This document shows positions 1-11,565 of a stretch of DNA of 64,000 bases, in pieces. Under the pieces are notes generated by a model, which had not been told where the DNA came from, searched no databases, and worked only from the letters and a program-made list of their open reading frames with translations. The stretch lies in contig OY757011.1 of the NCBI GenBank assembly GCA_963580285.1, positions 157,779,245 through 157,843,244 of the forward strand, in the 5' to 3' direction. Position 1 is the first letter of the stretch; each line of letters begins with the position of its first letter. Both the position numbers and the translations under genes were made by a program. This DNA is from Lucinisca nassula. Lineage: Eukaryota > Mollusca > Bivalvia > Lucinida > Lucinidae.

Positions 1-747
1 CTACATGTAAATGGAGATCGGAAGTTTTACAACAGATGCTGATTGTTTTGTTTATAACTCCTCATATGTTATTATTATGTATTCTTGTAAACAAAAAGGA
101 TATCATTAACAAGTGTTTTCGGACTGAAATACTTCCAAGAAAGGATAAAGAAATATAAATATCTTCTTTCAAATCGAAAATAATAAGAAGAAACAAAAAC
201 AATGAAAACAATTTTGGTGACCACACAGTACCTTTATACCCGGTAATACTGTAGTTAATATTTTCTGCAAATAGGTATACTTTTGAAGCAAAACATTCAA
301 CACAAAAATAAAAACCATCGCGTGTACGAATTTTCTAGGCCAGAGTAGCTGGTTTCGACAATGTAGGCCTCATCTGTCACCCTCTAATATATTCAAGCCC
401 TATTCAAACAAGCAGCGAAGACTCAGACCAACCTGCGCAGTCGCGCAGTCTGATCAGAGTCATCGCTGATCGCATGTACCTACTATAGGCTAATATCTAT
501 GCAAAGAGACATAAGCAAAAGGTTTCGTCATAGTGGATGGGTGCGCAGGTTGATTTGAGTCTCTGCTGGTCGCACCGGTCTTATTGTAGGTTTTGTTATG
601 CGCCGGCTCAATTTCTTAAAGCCTGATTTAAACTTTCAAGCAGATGCAAAATTTGCCTAACACTATCCAAAGATCACAAACAATCGCCCATTAGCACTGT
701 CAGCGCTTTGATTAGCTCTGGTGGCATCTTGTTCATCCGAGCGGAAT
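1..747. other. GALK1 intron 1 (part); no gene
   Basis: AT-rich. The only structure is two short segments near 420-590 (GCAGTCTGATCAGAGTC... and GGTGCGCAGGTTG) belonging to the GATCAGA/TCTGATC core-II hairpin theme; a related pair lies at 63490-63570. Confidence 0.5.
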
Positions 748-897
748 CCCAGCGGGCACATGACGTAATTGTGACGTCACGTCAACGTCGGTACAACGTC
801 ATGACCTTTATGCAACTTCACATCAACGTCGATGCAACGTCATGGCGTTGCACCGACGTTGATTTGACGTTGCCCTTGCGACGTGTGCCTGCTGGGA
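748..897. mobile_element. CCCAGC-end MITE, complete copy
   Basis: The 150-bp element runs from TCCCAGCGGGCACATGACGT to ACGTGTGCCTGCTGGGA, imperfect terminal inverted repeats. The interior is built from repeated GACGT/AACGTCGGT/CAACGTC words that can fold back. Other copies are at 3391-3540, ~1648-1690 and ~51335-51475. Confidence 0.75.
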
Positions 898-1724
898 TGG
901 TTTGAGCAATTTTGGTAGTTGATCACCCAAGGAACATTCCTGAAGTTAAGGAGGAGAATCGTAAAATGAACACACCTAGCACACGTTCCCCCAATCGATC
1001 ACTAGGGAGACAATTTCCGGGGCTTCGGGTTTAGTTTCCTATCAAACGATACACTCCGGAAATAAGGTCTCCTCTTAAAGGACGGAGCAAATTCTTTCCT
1101 TTAAGAGTAGACCCCTATTCAATCAAAGTACTGAAGTTGATTTATGAGGAATAATTATTATGATAACAATGTCAGTCGTAGATCAAGCAGTTATCTAGAT
1201 AATTTTTTGACAAGGTCCCAGAGGGTTAAAAAATTCGACGAAGTAAAGAAAAAATGATTCGTCGATTGTTTTGAGTTTAAAGACAGGTCAACCCTTGTGG
1301 ATCATTTTTGTCTTCTCCAAGAGAAAGGGGGAGGGGAAGAGATAGAAGCGATAGTAGAGGAGATGAGAGTGAGGGACAGAATGAATGGAAGTGTAGAAAC
1401 AGAAGAAATAATAACACTGCCTATCTACCGTTATCTGCTTCAAGGACAGCAAGCCTTGTCAGTATCAGGTGGACTCCCAAGTGACACAAGATACATATCA
1501 CCTTTGCCTCACCCAACCACCCCGACGAAGAAAAAAAAGGAAGAAGGAAAGAAAGATAAACGTGTTAATTTCTTCATGGTTTCTAAATTAGCTCAGTACA
1601 TTCTGTGCTTGTCCCATCTGTTAAAAATCTTACAGAGAAGTTCTCCTAGCGGGTACATGACGTCTTAGCAACGTCGATACAACGATGCACATGCATTGGA
1701 GCAATGTTCCTTCGGGCGTCGGTT

Positions 1725-2036
1725 TTGTTTGTCTAATTTGAGGTTTAACGTCCCCGTCAACACTCTATAGGTCATTTTGGAGACGTTGCTTCCAATTTTG
1801 TGGGACTTTTACCCGACATTGAGATGAAATGACATTTCAAGCCCTGCCGCCCAATGAAACCAATAAGGGTTGATAAGCAAAGACGGGCCGACTCACACCG
1901 CTTTGCCTGGGCAGGCTTAGATCCTCTAAGCGGTTTACAAGTACTCGTGTGCGGGTCGGTCTCAGCTCAGCATGGCAGCATCATGCAGCCAACATATTTC
2001 TTCAAACCCCGATGGGTGGGGGCCGCACGGGCGTCG
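1725..2036 (-). mobile_element. SINE-H copy
   Basis: SINE-H in sense orientation runs from a GCCCCCGCCCATCGGGGCTT head, through AGAGCTGAAACCGACCGCAC and AAGCCTGCCCAGGCAAAG, to a 3' end GTTGACGGGGACGTTAAACC with a (CAAA)n tail. It has no tRNA promoter boxes that I can see. Its 3' half is related to that of SINE-T. This copy is in reverse, tail to the left. Confidence 0.75.
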
Positions 2037-2159
2037 TGACAAAAAAAAAAGGAAAATAACTTGACGAAAAAAAAAGATCAATTTTAAACCATTTGATTTA
2101 GACATTATAACCCTGATCAAACTGGCGAATTAAAATACATGTACGTTTATTCGGTCCTA

Positions 2160-2510
2160 AAAACATTAACCCATAAATGCCAATTGTTTCATTACTGGGA
2201 CATTCGGAAACAGTTAAGACAGATTAGAGGGCACAGAATTTAGCGTCTGATCGGCGTCTTCACTATTTGCTAAAAGTACGGAACTTGATGTAAAACTCAC
2301 AGCTTACAACACATATTTTGTAATTAGAGCTCTCGAAAGCAGGTGAATACTGTGTTCGATGTCGGTTTAGTTGGTCAGAAGCGAGCCAACCCTTTTAACC
2401 CTGTGCAGACGCCGAGGTAGAAATACACTGTATGTATGCAAACCTTGTAGATCCCGATAAGACGGCGCGTAGCTAGCAGTCTCGCCGGAACCTACATGTA
2501 CACTGTTTAA
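2160..2510. repeat. Decayed TTAA/core-II element remnants
   Basis: TTAACCCATAAATGCC at 2166 and TTTTAACCCTGTGCAGACGC at 2393, with GCGTCTGATCGGCGTC and CTTGTAGATCCCGATAAGAC core-II pieces between and after. No intact pair of ends. Confidence 0.4.
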
Positions 2511-3002
2511 TTGCAATCATGTCAGTGAAATTATCAGAAATCCCTTTCTATAAGAATATGAGGTCTGTTCATAAACTCAGGGATGAAAGAGTTAAACATA
2601 AATATCATCGGAAAGCGCGTAGGAAAATAGTCCCAGAGTATTGTTTTCTTTTCAGAATATGTCTTTCTGTGCCAGTTTATATTCAATCCGTAAAAAGTCT
2701 CGAAAAATGAAATATTTTGAAAGACGTTCCATGCCTGCAAAATTATTTTTTCAAGAGTTCCTTTGGACTGCGAACGAACAGCGGAGGTGGAGTAACGCGG
2801 TCCAGTACCGGAAGTAGAAATGTGTTGACATAGAAACTTGATTTTAAAAATCAACTTTCATAAAGGAGACAAAACTATTTTTGAAAGAGTTGCTTCCCAT
2901 GAAGGCATATCTGTTCCAGTTAAATGATCCAGAAGTACCCCAAAATAGGCTGACATAAAATGTTGTGATTCAGACGCGTAGGTTTATAGGCTGGCCTGAT
3001 TG

Positions 3003-3296
3003 TTTGTTTGATTTGAGGGTTAACGTCCTCGTCAACACTGCATAGGTCATTTTGGAGACGTTGCTTCCAATTTTGTGGGACTTTTACCCGACATCGAGAT
3101 GAAATGACTTCTTAAGTCCTGTCGCCAAATTTAACCAATAGGCTTTATAAACATGGACAGTCCGACTCGCACAGCATTGCCTGGGCAAGCATAGATCCTA
3201 TAGATGGTTTACCGGTACTCGTGTGCGGTCGGTTTCAGCTCTGTGTGGAAGCATCATGCAGCCCGTCTGTTTCTTCAAGCCCCGACGGGCGGGGGC
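3003..3296 (-). mobile_element. SINE-H copy
   Basis: Tail side TTTGTTTGATTTGAGGGTTA at left, head GCCCCGACGGGCGGGGGCC at right; near full length. Confidence 0.75.
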
Positions 3297-3390
3297 CAAT
3301 AGGCCGGACCTGAATCTTCACTATTGGCAAAATGTGAAAGATATTTGGAAATGTGAAGCAGCTGGCAAGGACGTCCTTCCACTGCAGTGC

Positions 3391-3540
3391 TAGCTCCCAA
3401 CAGGCACGTGACGTAATTATGACGCCACACCAACGTTGGTGCAACGTCGTGACGTTTATGCAACGTCACATCAACGTCGGTGCAACGTCATGACGTTGCA
3501 CCGACGTTGATTTGACATTGCCCTAGTGGCGTGCGCGGCA
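3391..3540. mobile_element. CCCAGC-end MITE next to GALK1 exon 2
   Basis: Left end CTCCCAACAGGCACGTGACG, the same ACGTCGGTGCAACGTC words inside, and a decayed right end GTGGCGTGCGCGG. Its right end is ~65 bp upstream of the exon 2 acceptor. Confidence 0.65.
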
Positions 3541-3603
3541 TCGAATCACAGCAAACGTAAAATAATCAGTTTGGACATGGCTTTGCGGATTTGTCCACTT
3601 CAG

Positions 3604-3799
3604 GCGATCCAGATGTACACAGTGGTGGTTGGCAAGGAGACGGACACTGGGCGATGTCGGCTCCTGACAATGGCAAAGCAAGCAGACGAACCGAAATATG
3701 TAGACTTGCCCGCCAAATATAGTGATAGGAAAGAACTACTGAAAATCAAATGTCCCAAATGGGCAAACTATGTAAAGGGAACCCTTGCATTTTATAGAG
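3604..3799 (+). CDS. GALK1: GALK1 exon 2
   Basis: The exon starts after the acceptor ...CCACTTCAG and encodes [10 protein letters not shown] to [13 protein letters not shown] (65 codons plus one base). The donor is G|GTACGT at 3800. The upstream ATGs in the same open frame (3526, 3577) lie in intron or MITE sequence and are not real starts. A residue break just before an Ala fits the end of exon 1 in vertebrate GALK1. A CCCAGC-type MITE ends about 65 bp upstream of the acceptor. Confidence 0.95.
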
Positions 3800-6700
3800 G
3801 TACGTATAAACGGGTTAAACACCTTTGGGGCCGATGATGGGGATTTCAGTGTTCGAAACGGGGGAAGTTCGGGGGTGAATATTCTATGAGTTCAGAGACT
3901 TACGAGTATCTATGCGTTAAATGATCTGGGATCATTTGGTTCTTTCACTGATCGGCTTCGGTGGCCCTGTCAGATGCGCGCTCGACTAGCAATCAGGAAG
4001 TTGTGGGTCCGATCCCCGCCCGGTTGAGGACTTTTCGTGAAATTTTATCGTGAACTATTTTATAAGGCAGCTGGTTCAAGATCGATACCTGCTGGGTCGG
4101 CAACAGTCAATCTCGGAGACTGATCATGCAATCTTTTCTACGGTCGCTAATTCAAGAAGGGCAGTTGTGTTGTCGGTTTCTTGCAAAAGAATGTGATTAG
4201 CTTATGTATAAGCATGCCTAGGATAAAGTGCGATTAGGAAAACTGACCAGTTCGATATGACCTTAATACTTGACTGGGCCGTGAAACTCCAAAACAAACC
4301 AAAACCCTTCGTGTACTCTTCAACGAGTGGTTGCAGTCACAAACAAGTTCTGGCTGGACCAATTTATAGTATGTCGGCTCGTCTGTTTAGGTTGAGGCTT
4401 TATTAGCCGAAACTACGTAGTATGACCCATCTCCTTTCTTATGAATGTTTTCATTGCTCTTAAAGGAACTCATTTTTGATTTTTATTTGCCTTCACTGCA
4501 GCTGGTGTTGTGCCGTGTGGCGGCCGTAAAACGTCTCCCCGTACATCAACCATAGTGCAGTTTATATTTTTACTTTTAGTCCTTTGAGATCAGCGTGAAT
4601 ATTCTGAGAAATCAGAAGTAAATTATTGGTTTAGACTCAAATTATAGACAGGTTTTTAATTATTTGGATCCCATTTTAATTTATATCAGTCTTTGAATCG
4701 ACTGCCTATTCGAAATTCGCAAAATTGCAGAATGTTACCTCTGGCTTTCGTTGTCAGATCATTACAGGGTCACTGATGAGGCTTTATTAGCCGAAACTAC
4801 GTAGTATGACCCATCTCCTTTCTTATGAATGTTTTCATTGCTCTTAAAGGAACTCATTTTTGATTTTTATTTACGTCCCACCATTACTATTTATGTTATT
4901 ATGGAGACGTTGCTTCCGCTTTTGTGGGACTTCTATCCGGTATTGAGATGGAATGACATCTCAAACCCTACCGCCCATAGAAACTGCTATAGGGTATAAG
5001 GAGCGGTCTGACTAGCACCACTTTTCCTGGGCAGGCTTAGACTTAAGCGGTTTACCGGTGCTCGAGTTCGGTCGGTTTCCGCTCTGTGCGGAAGGACCAT
5101 GCAACCCAATCTAGTATACCAAGCCCCGGGGACGCATGTGAAGATACAAACAAGGTTGTGTGGATGTATCTCTTCTTTCCAGTGTAGAGAAGCTCATTTT
5201 GACAGTTATATTTATTGTCATTTTCCCCAACCACCTATCAATGAAACGTCAGTGACCCGAACACGGAAGACTTGTTTACCCGTTTTTGAGACCCTAGAGT
5301 ATACTTCTCAAATCTCCAAATAACAAAATTATTAAAGATAATTTTGAGTGATATTTCTCGAAATGTATGCTGTGTGAACTCATTAGAATCGCATCATTGA
5401 GGCGATTGTAATGAGTACACACATCATACTATGATTCTGTATGAGACCGAAAAGATATCAATTAATTGTTGCCGTTTTACCTCCTGACATGTTATTATGT
5501 TAACCCTTGTTCTGCTGAATATTCATATATGCCACACCCACTACCGATTATCAACCAATCAGATTACTTGATGGAAATTATTGCAACAAATTCACAATCT
5601 GAATGGCAAACAATGTAGATCCTGATCAGATGGCTTCGTTAGAAGCCATCTGATCTGGATCTACATTGTTTCAAAGAAAAGGCATATCCGGGCTCAGCAG
5701 AACAAGGGTTAACTCGTTGCAGGCGGTAAATCCCCTTAAGGGGTACCTTGGCAAACAGCGGGCCTGCACTATTTGCTATCAGAATTTTCCGTCAAAAATA
5801 GAATAAAAACGAAAATATTAGGCCTACCACCCCTTATATGATGAATTCAGTGGCTCGAACTACCCGTGTCTTGAACAAACTGTTATGGAATTGTAGGAGT
5901 TCGAGCCATTAAACACGATGTATCATCTAAATAAACGGAGCCGCTGGCTCCGCACCTTAAATCTTATTTGGAACTTCCGAATCACTTGCGGCTCCGAAGT
6001 TGTAGCTCGAAAACAGCCGATTTTTAATGACAGATTCTTATCTGTCATTTCTAGCTTTCCCAGGCGTTTACAAGCAACTTCCGGCTTACACTCAGTATCA
6101 TTGAAATATGATACGCACAAAAACGTAGTTCGGCTTGTTGGCTTGCAGCGACGGCTGCAAGCCATTTAGATTGGAAAAGTGGTTCCGGTTTTAGACTTCT
6201 CTTTCTATGTTATTTTTGATCCTCAGGTGTTTTTTTTTTTCAAAGCAAAAATCAGAGAAACAGTCAGCTTTTTCCGGTGTTCTGGTTCCCTCACCCTATA
6301 GCTCAATAGCTTTCGCATATTTCAATAGAAAACAGGGTACCAGGTTAGTGAGAGATGGTCTAGTGACATAGCTATCGTTTCTGTGCGAAAGTTTACCTAA
6401 ACACCGAAGCGAATTTATCCACTAGCCCACGGTCTACTCAGCACTACCGTCAATACAGTTTACCGGACCACATTCATAAATCATCTGTGTAGCAGTCTAC
6501 AATTCACTCGAAGGTCAAAACTCGATGGGTTTTTATGCCCCCGCCTATTCGGAGAATAGCGAAACCGTATGGAATATATTCATGAAACTTCACAGGTGCA
6601 TTCATCAAACTGAGAAGATGTGTCATGAACAAGAAAGACAACTCTTGTATTTTTGGTTTTTGGATTATCTGCCCTTGACTTAGTACCATATAGTCAACCG

Positions 6701-9700
6701 TGTTCGGGCCATAACTCCTAAACCGTATTGAATATATTCATGAAACTTCACAGGTGCATTCATCACACTGAGACGATGTGTCATGAACAAGGAAGACAAC
6801 TCTTGCATTGTCGGTTTTTGGATTATCTTCCCTTGACATAATACCATATAGTAAACCCCGTCCGGGCCATAACTCCTAAACCGTATGGAATATATTCATG
6901 AAACTTCACAGGTGCATTCATCACACTGAGACGATGTGTCATGAACAAGGAATACAACTCTTGCATTTTTGGTTTTTGGATTATCTGCCCTTGACTAAGT
7001 ACCATATAGTAAACCTTGTCCGGGTCATAACTCCTAAACCCTATGGAATATATTAATGAAACTTCACAGGTGCATTCATCACACTGAGACGATGTGTCAT
7101 GAACAAGGAAGACAAATCTTGCATCTTTGGTATTTGGATTATCTGCCCTTGACTTAGTACCATATAGTAAACCGTGTCCGGGCCATAACTCCTACACCGT
7201 ATGGAATATATTCATGAAACTTCACAGGTGCATTCATCAAACTGAGAAGATGAGTCATGAACAAGGAAGACAACTCTTGCATTTTTGATTTTTGGATTAT
7301 CTGTCCTTGACTTAGTACCATATAGTAAACCGTGTCCGGGCCATAACCCCTAAACCGTATTGTATATATTCATGAAACTTCACAGGTGCATTCATCACAC
7401 TGAGACGATGTGTCATGAACAAGGTAGACAACTCTTGCATTTTCGGTTTTTGTATTATCTGCCCTTGACTTGGTACCATATAGTTAACCGTGTCCGGGCC
7501 ATAACTCCTAAACCGTATGGAATATATTCATGAACTTTCACAGGTGCATTCATCACACTGAGACGATGTGTCATGAACAAGGAAGACAACTCTTGTATGT
7601 TTGGTTTTTGGATTATCTGCCCTTGATGCATATATTAAATGATTGATTTGAAGTACATTTGTAATATTTTGTATGAATGGAATTTGGTGGGGGCATCCGT
7701 GTCCTATGGACACTTTTTCTAGTGTTGAAATTTTATAGGGTAGATTCCTGACGTCAGAAGTGTTAACTAGAGTAGGTCAACTGAACTGCTGCGTCTTTTT
7801 TATCGTGTCCGGTCAATGTCTTTCTTATTCCTGGATTGATTTTAGAATAACTTGACAGTATTGTTAATCATTATGAGAGGATGTGTTGTGCTCAAAACCC
7901 AGGTTGGTTTCTAAAACCGAGTTATCATGTTCAAAATGATTCTTTGAGCTACGTTCTTTCATTTCCTTGTTCTTTATAGTTTTTTAACATCAACATTTTC
8001 TTACTCCTCTGATAGCGCTGCCGGGGCGCTAGTCAGTTTCACTGACAGCTCTAGTTATATTGAAGGTAGTGCCACCAATAAATGAACAAAGTTTACGGCG
8101 TACTGACAGTCAATTGGTCCAGTTTTTATCAAGATTAAGATTCACCTTGAATAGCTTTATACTGTTTATTTCTTTTTAGACTTTCAGATAAAAAACTGCT
8201 AACATTGGTAACATTGTTTACTTTGGTTGTCTCTTGTTTATAATATTTTTATACTTTGCTAATAAAAGATGTTAACATTTAATGTCTCTTCCTCCTTCGT
8301 CTTATACTCCCTTGTATGTATATTTGTGTCGTCACCTAACAATTACATGTTAACTGGCCACATGACATGAATGTATACTCAGTATGTATGGAAGACCGCC
8401 TCCGTGGTCCAGTGATTAAGGTCGCTGACTTGTAATCACTGGAGGGTCATGGGTTCGAGCCCCGCTACCGGCCATGATCGTTTATGTGAGAACATTTGGT
8501 AGTTTGTGTCGGAGGATCGGAGTCTAGTACTGGTACTTTCCAGGAACGATGGGTAGGAAACTACCCGCCTGTATATGAGTGAAAGATTGTTGAACGGGCG
8601 TAAAACCTATTCAGATACTACTGAGCAAATTTCAATAAAACAGGGTCATCACAATGATCCCTTACTATCATAGTTGGTCAAAAGTGAGAATGTGATCATT
8701 GGGTCACATGTCAATGCCTCAGTTACCTTAACATTGAAATATTTCTTCCAATAAATGTCAGGGTAGTGCCACATAGAAAATTGACACCTCATGGGTTTGT
8801 CCATTCCAATGTGTAGATAAACCATATATTGCCTTTGAGTACACTGCATCAAAAGTCTATGTCCCATTAACAAGAACAGTGCAACTTGCTTCCTCACCAG
8901 TACTTTCATCTACATCAACTCGTACATCCATGTGGCGGCAATATGGATACATTTACACCAGGAACAGTACCCTTAAAACCAGGCAAGCCTTTCCTTTTAA
9001 AAGGAACCTTTATTTTCAGTTTTATGGCAAAGTGGAATTCGTTTCACTGACCATTCCAAGTCGGTTCTTCTGTCGCGCTTTATTTTGTTATGGTTTGTTT
9101 TTTAGTGTATCGCTTATGTCTTTGTTTTGGATAGCCAATTGGCCATTTTGTGGGAAAGTAACTGTCCTTTTGGCTTTCCGCTATTGGTGTTTCCATTAGG
9201 GTCTAGTTATTTCATGTCTGTGTAACGTTCCCTTTGGTGTCACTGATGAGAGCTATGGGTTACTTGTATCGATTCCTGATCATTGCCTTCACTTCCGTTT
9301 TTCATAGCCAAACTACATAAACGGAACCACACTGCATTAATAGGGCCAGACGTGTCTTGGACAAACTTGCTGGGGTTTCATACAGAGACATGTCGGGGGA
9401 TATTATGGTTGTTTATTTATCATCCAGACACACTTAAAACAGCAACGCTCAGGAAAACACTACCAACGAATAAAAAGAAAAATCGTCTTTTTTCACCTTT
9501 CACAAGGTTGCACAAAGCTTGTCCTCTTGGAAGAAATCGTTTTTAAGACAACCCCGAGGTCTTTGCTCAATATCCTTTGCATATTTCTTGATAATGCCAT
9601 TCAAAGTAGAGATTGAAATGAAAATATGAAGCATCTACCTGTCGCTTTTACCAAAGTTTGGTTGTTTACGAGCTACAACTTCGGAGCCGCACGTGATCCA

Positions 9701-11534
9701 GAAGTTCCACATAAGATTTAAGGTGCGAAGCCAGCGGCTCCGTTTATTTAGTTGACCCACCGTGATTGAAGATCGACTGTATGCAATTTCTGACACCATG
9801 TTGAACTGCATCATCTTGTATGAATAGCTACCCTTTTTCCTTTCTAGGCTCTGTTCCATCATTTGATGCTGTCGTTATATCATCTGTACCATTTGGGCGT
9901 GGTTTATCCAGTTCAGCATCTCTTCAAGTTGCGCTATACACTTTCATGGACCAACTGTCCTCACACAAACAGGCACCTGGCCGTATAGAAAAGGCGAAAG
10001 CTTGTCTGGAAGGGGAACAAGTATATGCTGGACTGCCTTGCGGGATAATGGACCAATACATTTCTTTCCTGGGAATTGAAGGAGCGGCGACCTTTCTGGA
10101 TTGTAGGTTAGACAAACCGCCTTTGTACATGTTTTGTTTTTAAAAGATACGTTCTTTTGAAGGAAGAGCAGTGTAAAAGGAATTATTTAATTACATGTTC
10201 TGATCATGTTAAGTTGGCCAAATTGAAGTGTCATCCTCGCTATACAGCATGCAAATAAATTTAGAATAAATTCTAGGACTTTTGAACTGAACTGAATCTT
10301 CCGCACCGTCCATTTCGAATTTTAGAGGTATCAGTCTGAATTCTTTCGTACCGAACTTTTGTCTTCAAAAGCGCTAAACGGATTGAATCGCGAATTTTCG
10401 GTCATTGTGCCATTACTGAGTTGTTTCCCTGTATGCCACCGGACACATTCTCGTAATGTGGAAATTTCATAACTGTACGAATCTAAATTAGTTTAAGGAG
10501 GGTGGGGAGTAATTCTTTTCTCTTTAGATTTTTTTTATTTGCTTATATTTTGTAGCTTGAAATCTCTGCACTCGTTTGCCGGTATAAAAATATAGGCACA
10601 CCAGGCTTTTTTTCGAGCTTTTTAGCCTTAAAGATGGGTACTGTTTTCGAATTTATCGAATGTTTCAATAATTACCCCAGTCATTGACAAATTGTCGATA
10701 ACAATTGTTTAAAACAATATTTTCCAGTTTGATTAAAAAAAAAAACACAATGCAGGATAATGTCATGTTTGCTTACCTATGTGTGCAAGACAAACTCTTT
10801 CACAGATTTTTGTCGAAACACCTATTTACAAATGTCCTTTTCTGCATGTTTTGCTGTTTTGAGATGCAATTTTCGCTATATTTGAAAAAAGAATGCATTT
10901 TTCGTCTTTAGATTTTTCTTATTTTCACATATATTGTGTAATAATATTAGATACACGAAATAGGCGTAAAATTTGACCATGTCACCAGGCATCTGAGAGA
11001 AATATTGCAGAAAAAATTACCCCACCCCCCAATAAAAATGGCTAAAAAAGCATTAAGATATTGTTTAAATGACAAGAACAAAGATTATACCTTTATTATT
11101 GCACATACTTTTGCTTCCTTACTGTGATATGAATCAAAGTATTTCATTAGAATTGAAACACAATTTCATTTATAAGTTTTATGGTGTGAAACATGGATTT
11201 TTCTGGCCAAAAAAATGCATGTTCTGATATAGCCATATTGTCGTTTTGTTCATGTTTAAAAGATATGAAGCCATTAACATTGTCGCAGACGTTCAAACAA
11301 TGTCAATTAATGTTATTAATATACCTGGGAAACATTATTATACATTTTTAGCTTTCTTTTTTGACAATTTATTACCCCACCCCCTAATGAAATGGGTTGA
11401 AATTGATGAAAAAAAATACAATAAGCTGATGCAAAAGAATATAAAAAATTCCTTTTTCCCATTTAAGTTCCTGCCAACGTTATAGGGAAAGTAGAAACAC
11501 TTCTAATTATTTTTTTTTTTCCAAAATTTTGACA

Positions 11535-11565
<31 letters not shown>

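Noticed and set aside
1297..1668. 123-codon ORF rich in Lys/Glu
   Set aside because: Low-complexity purine-rich sequence, no conserved motif or splice context; overlaps a MITE fragment at its end.
3526..3603. ATG-initiated extension upstream of GALK1 exon 2
   Set aside because: The sequence is MITE and intron; a good acceptor sits at 3603, and homology starts exactly after it.
8398..8475. tRNA gene
   Set aside because: The tRNA-like head continues into a SINE body and 3' end seen in other copies, and the fold is imperfect. The same applies at 15000, 39283, 47940, 49862, 57580 and 59072.
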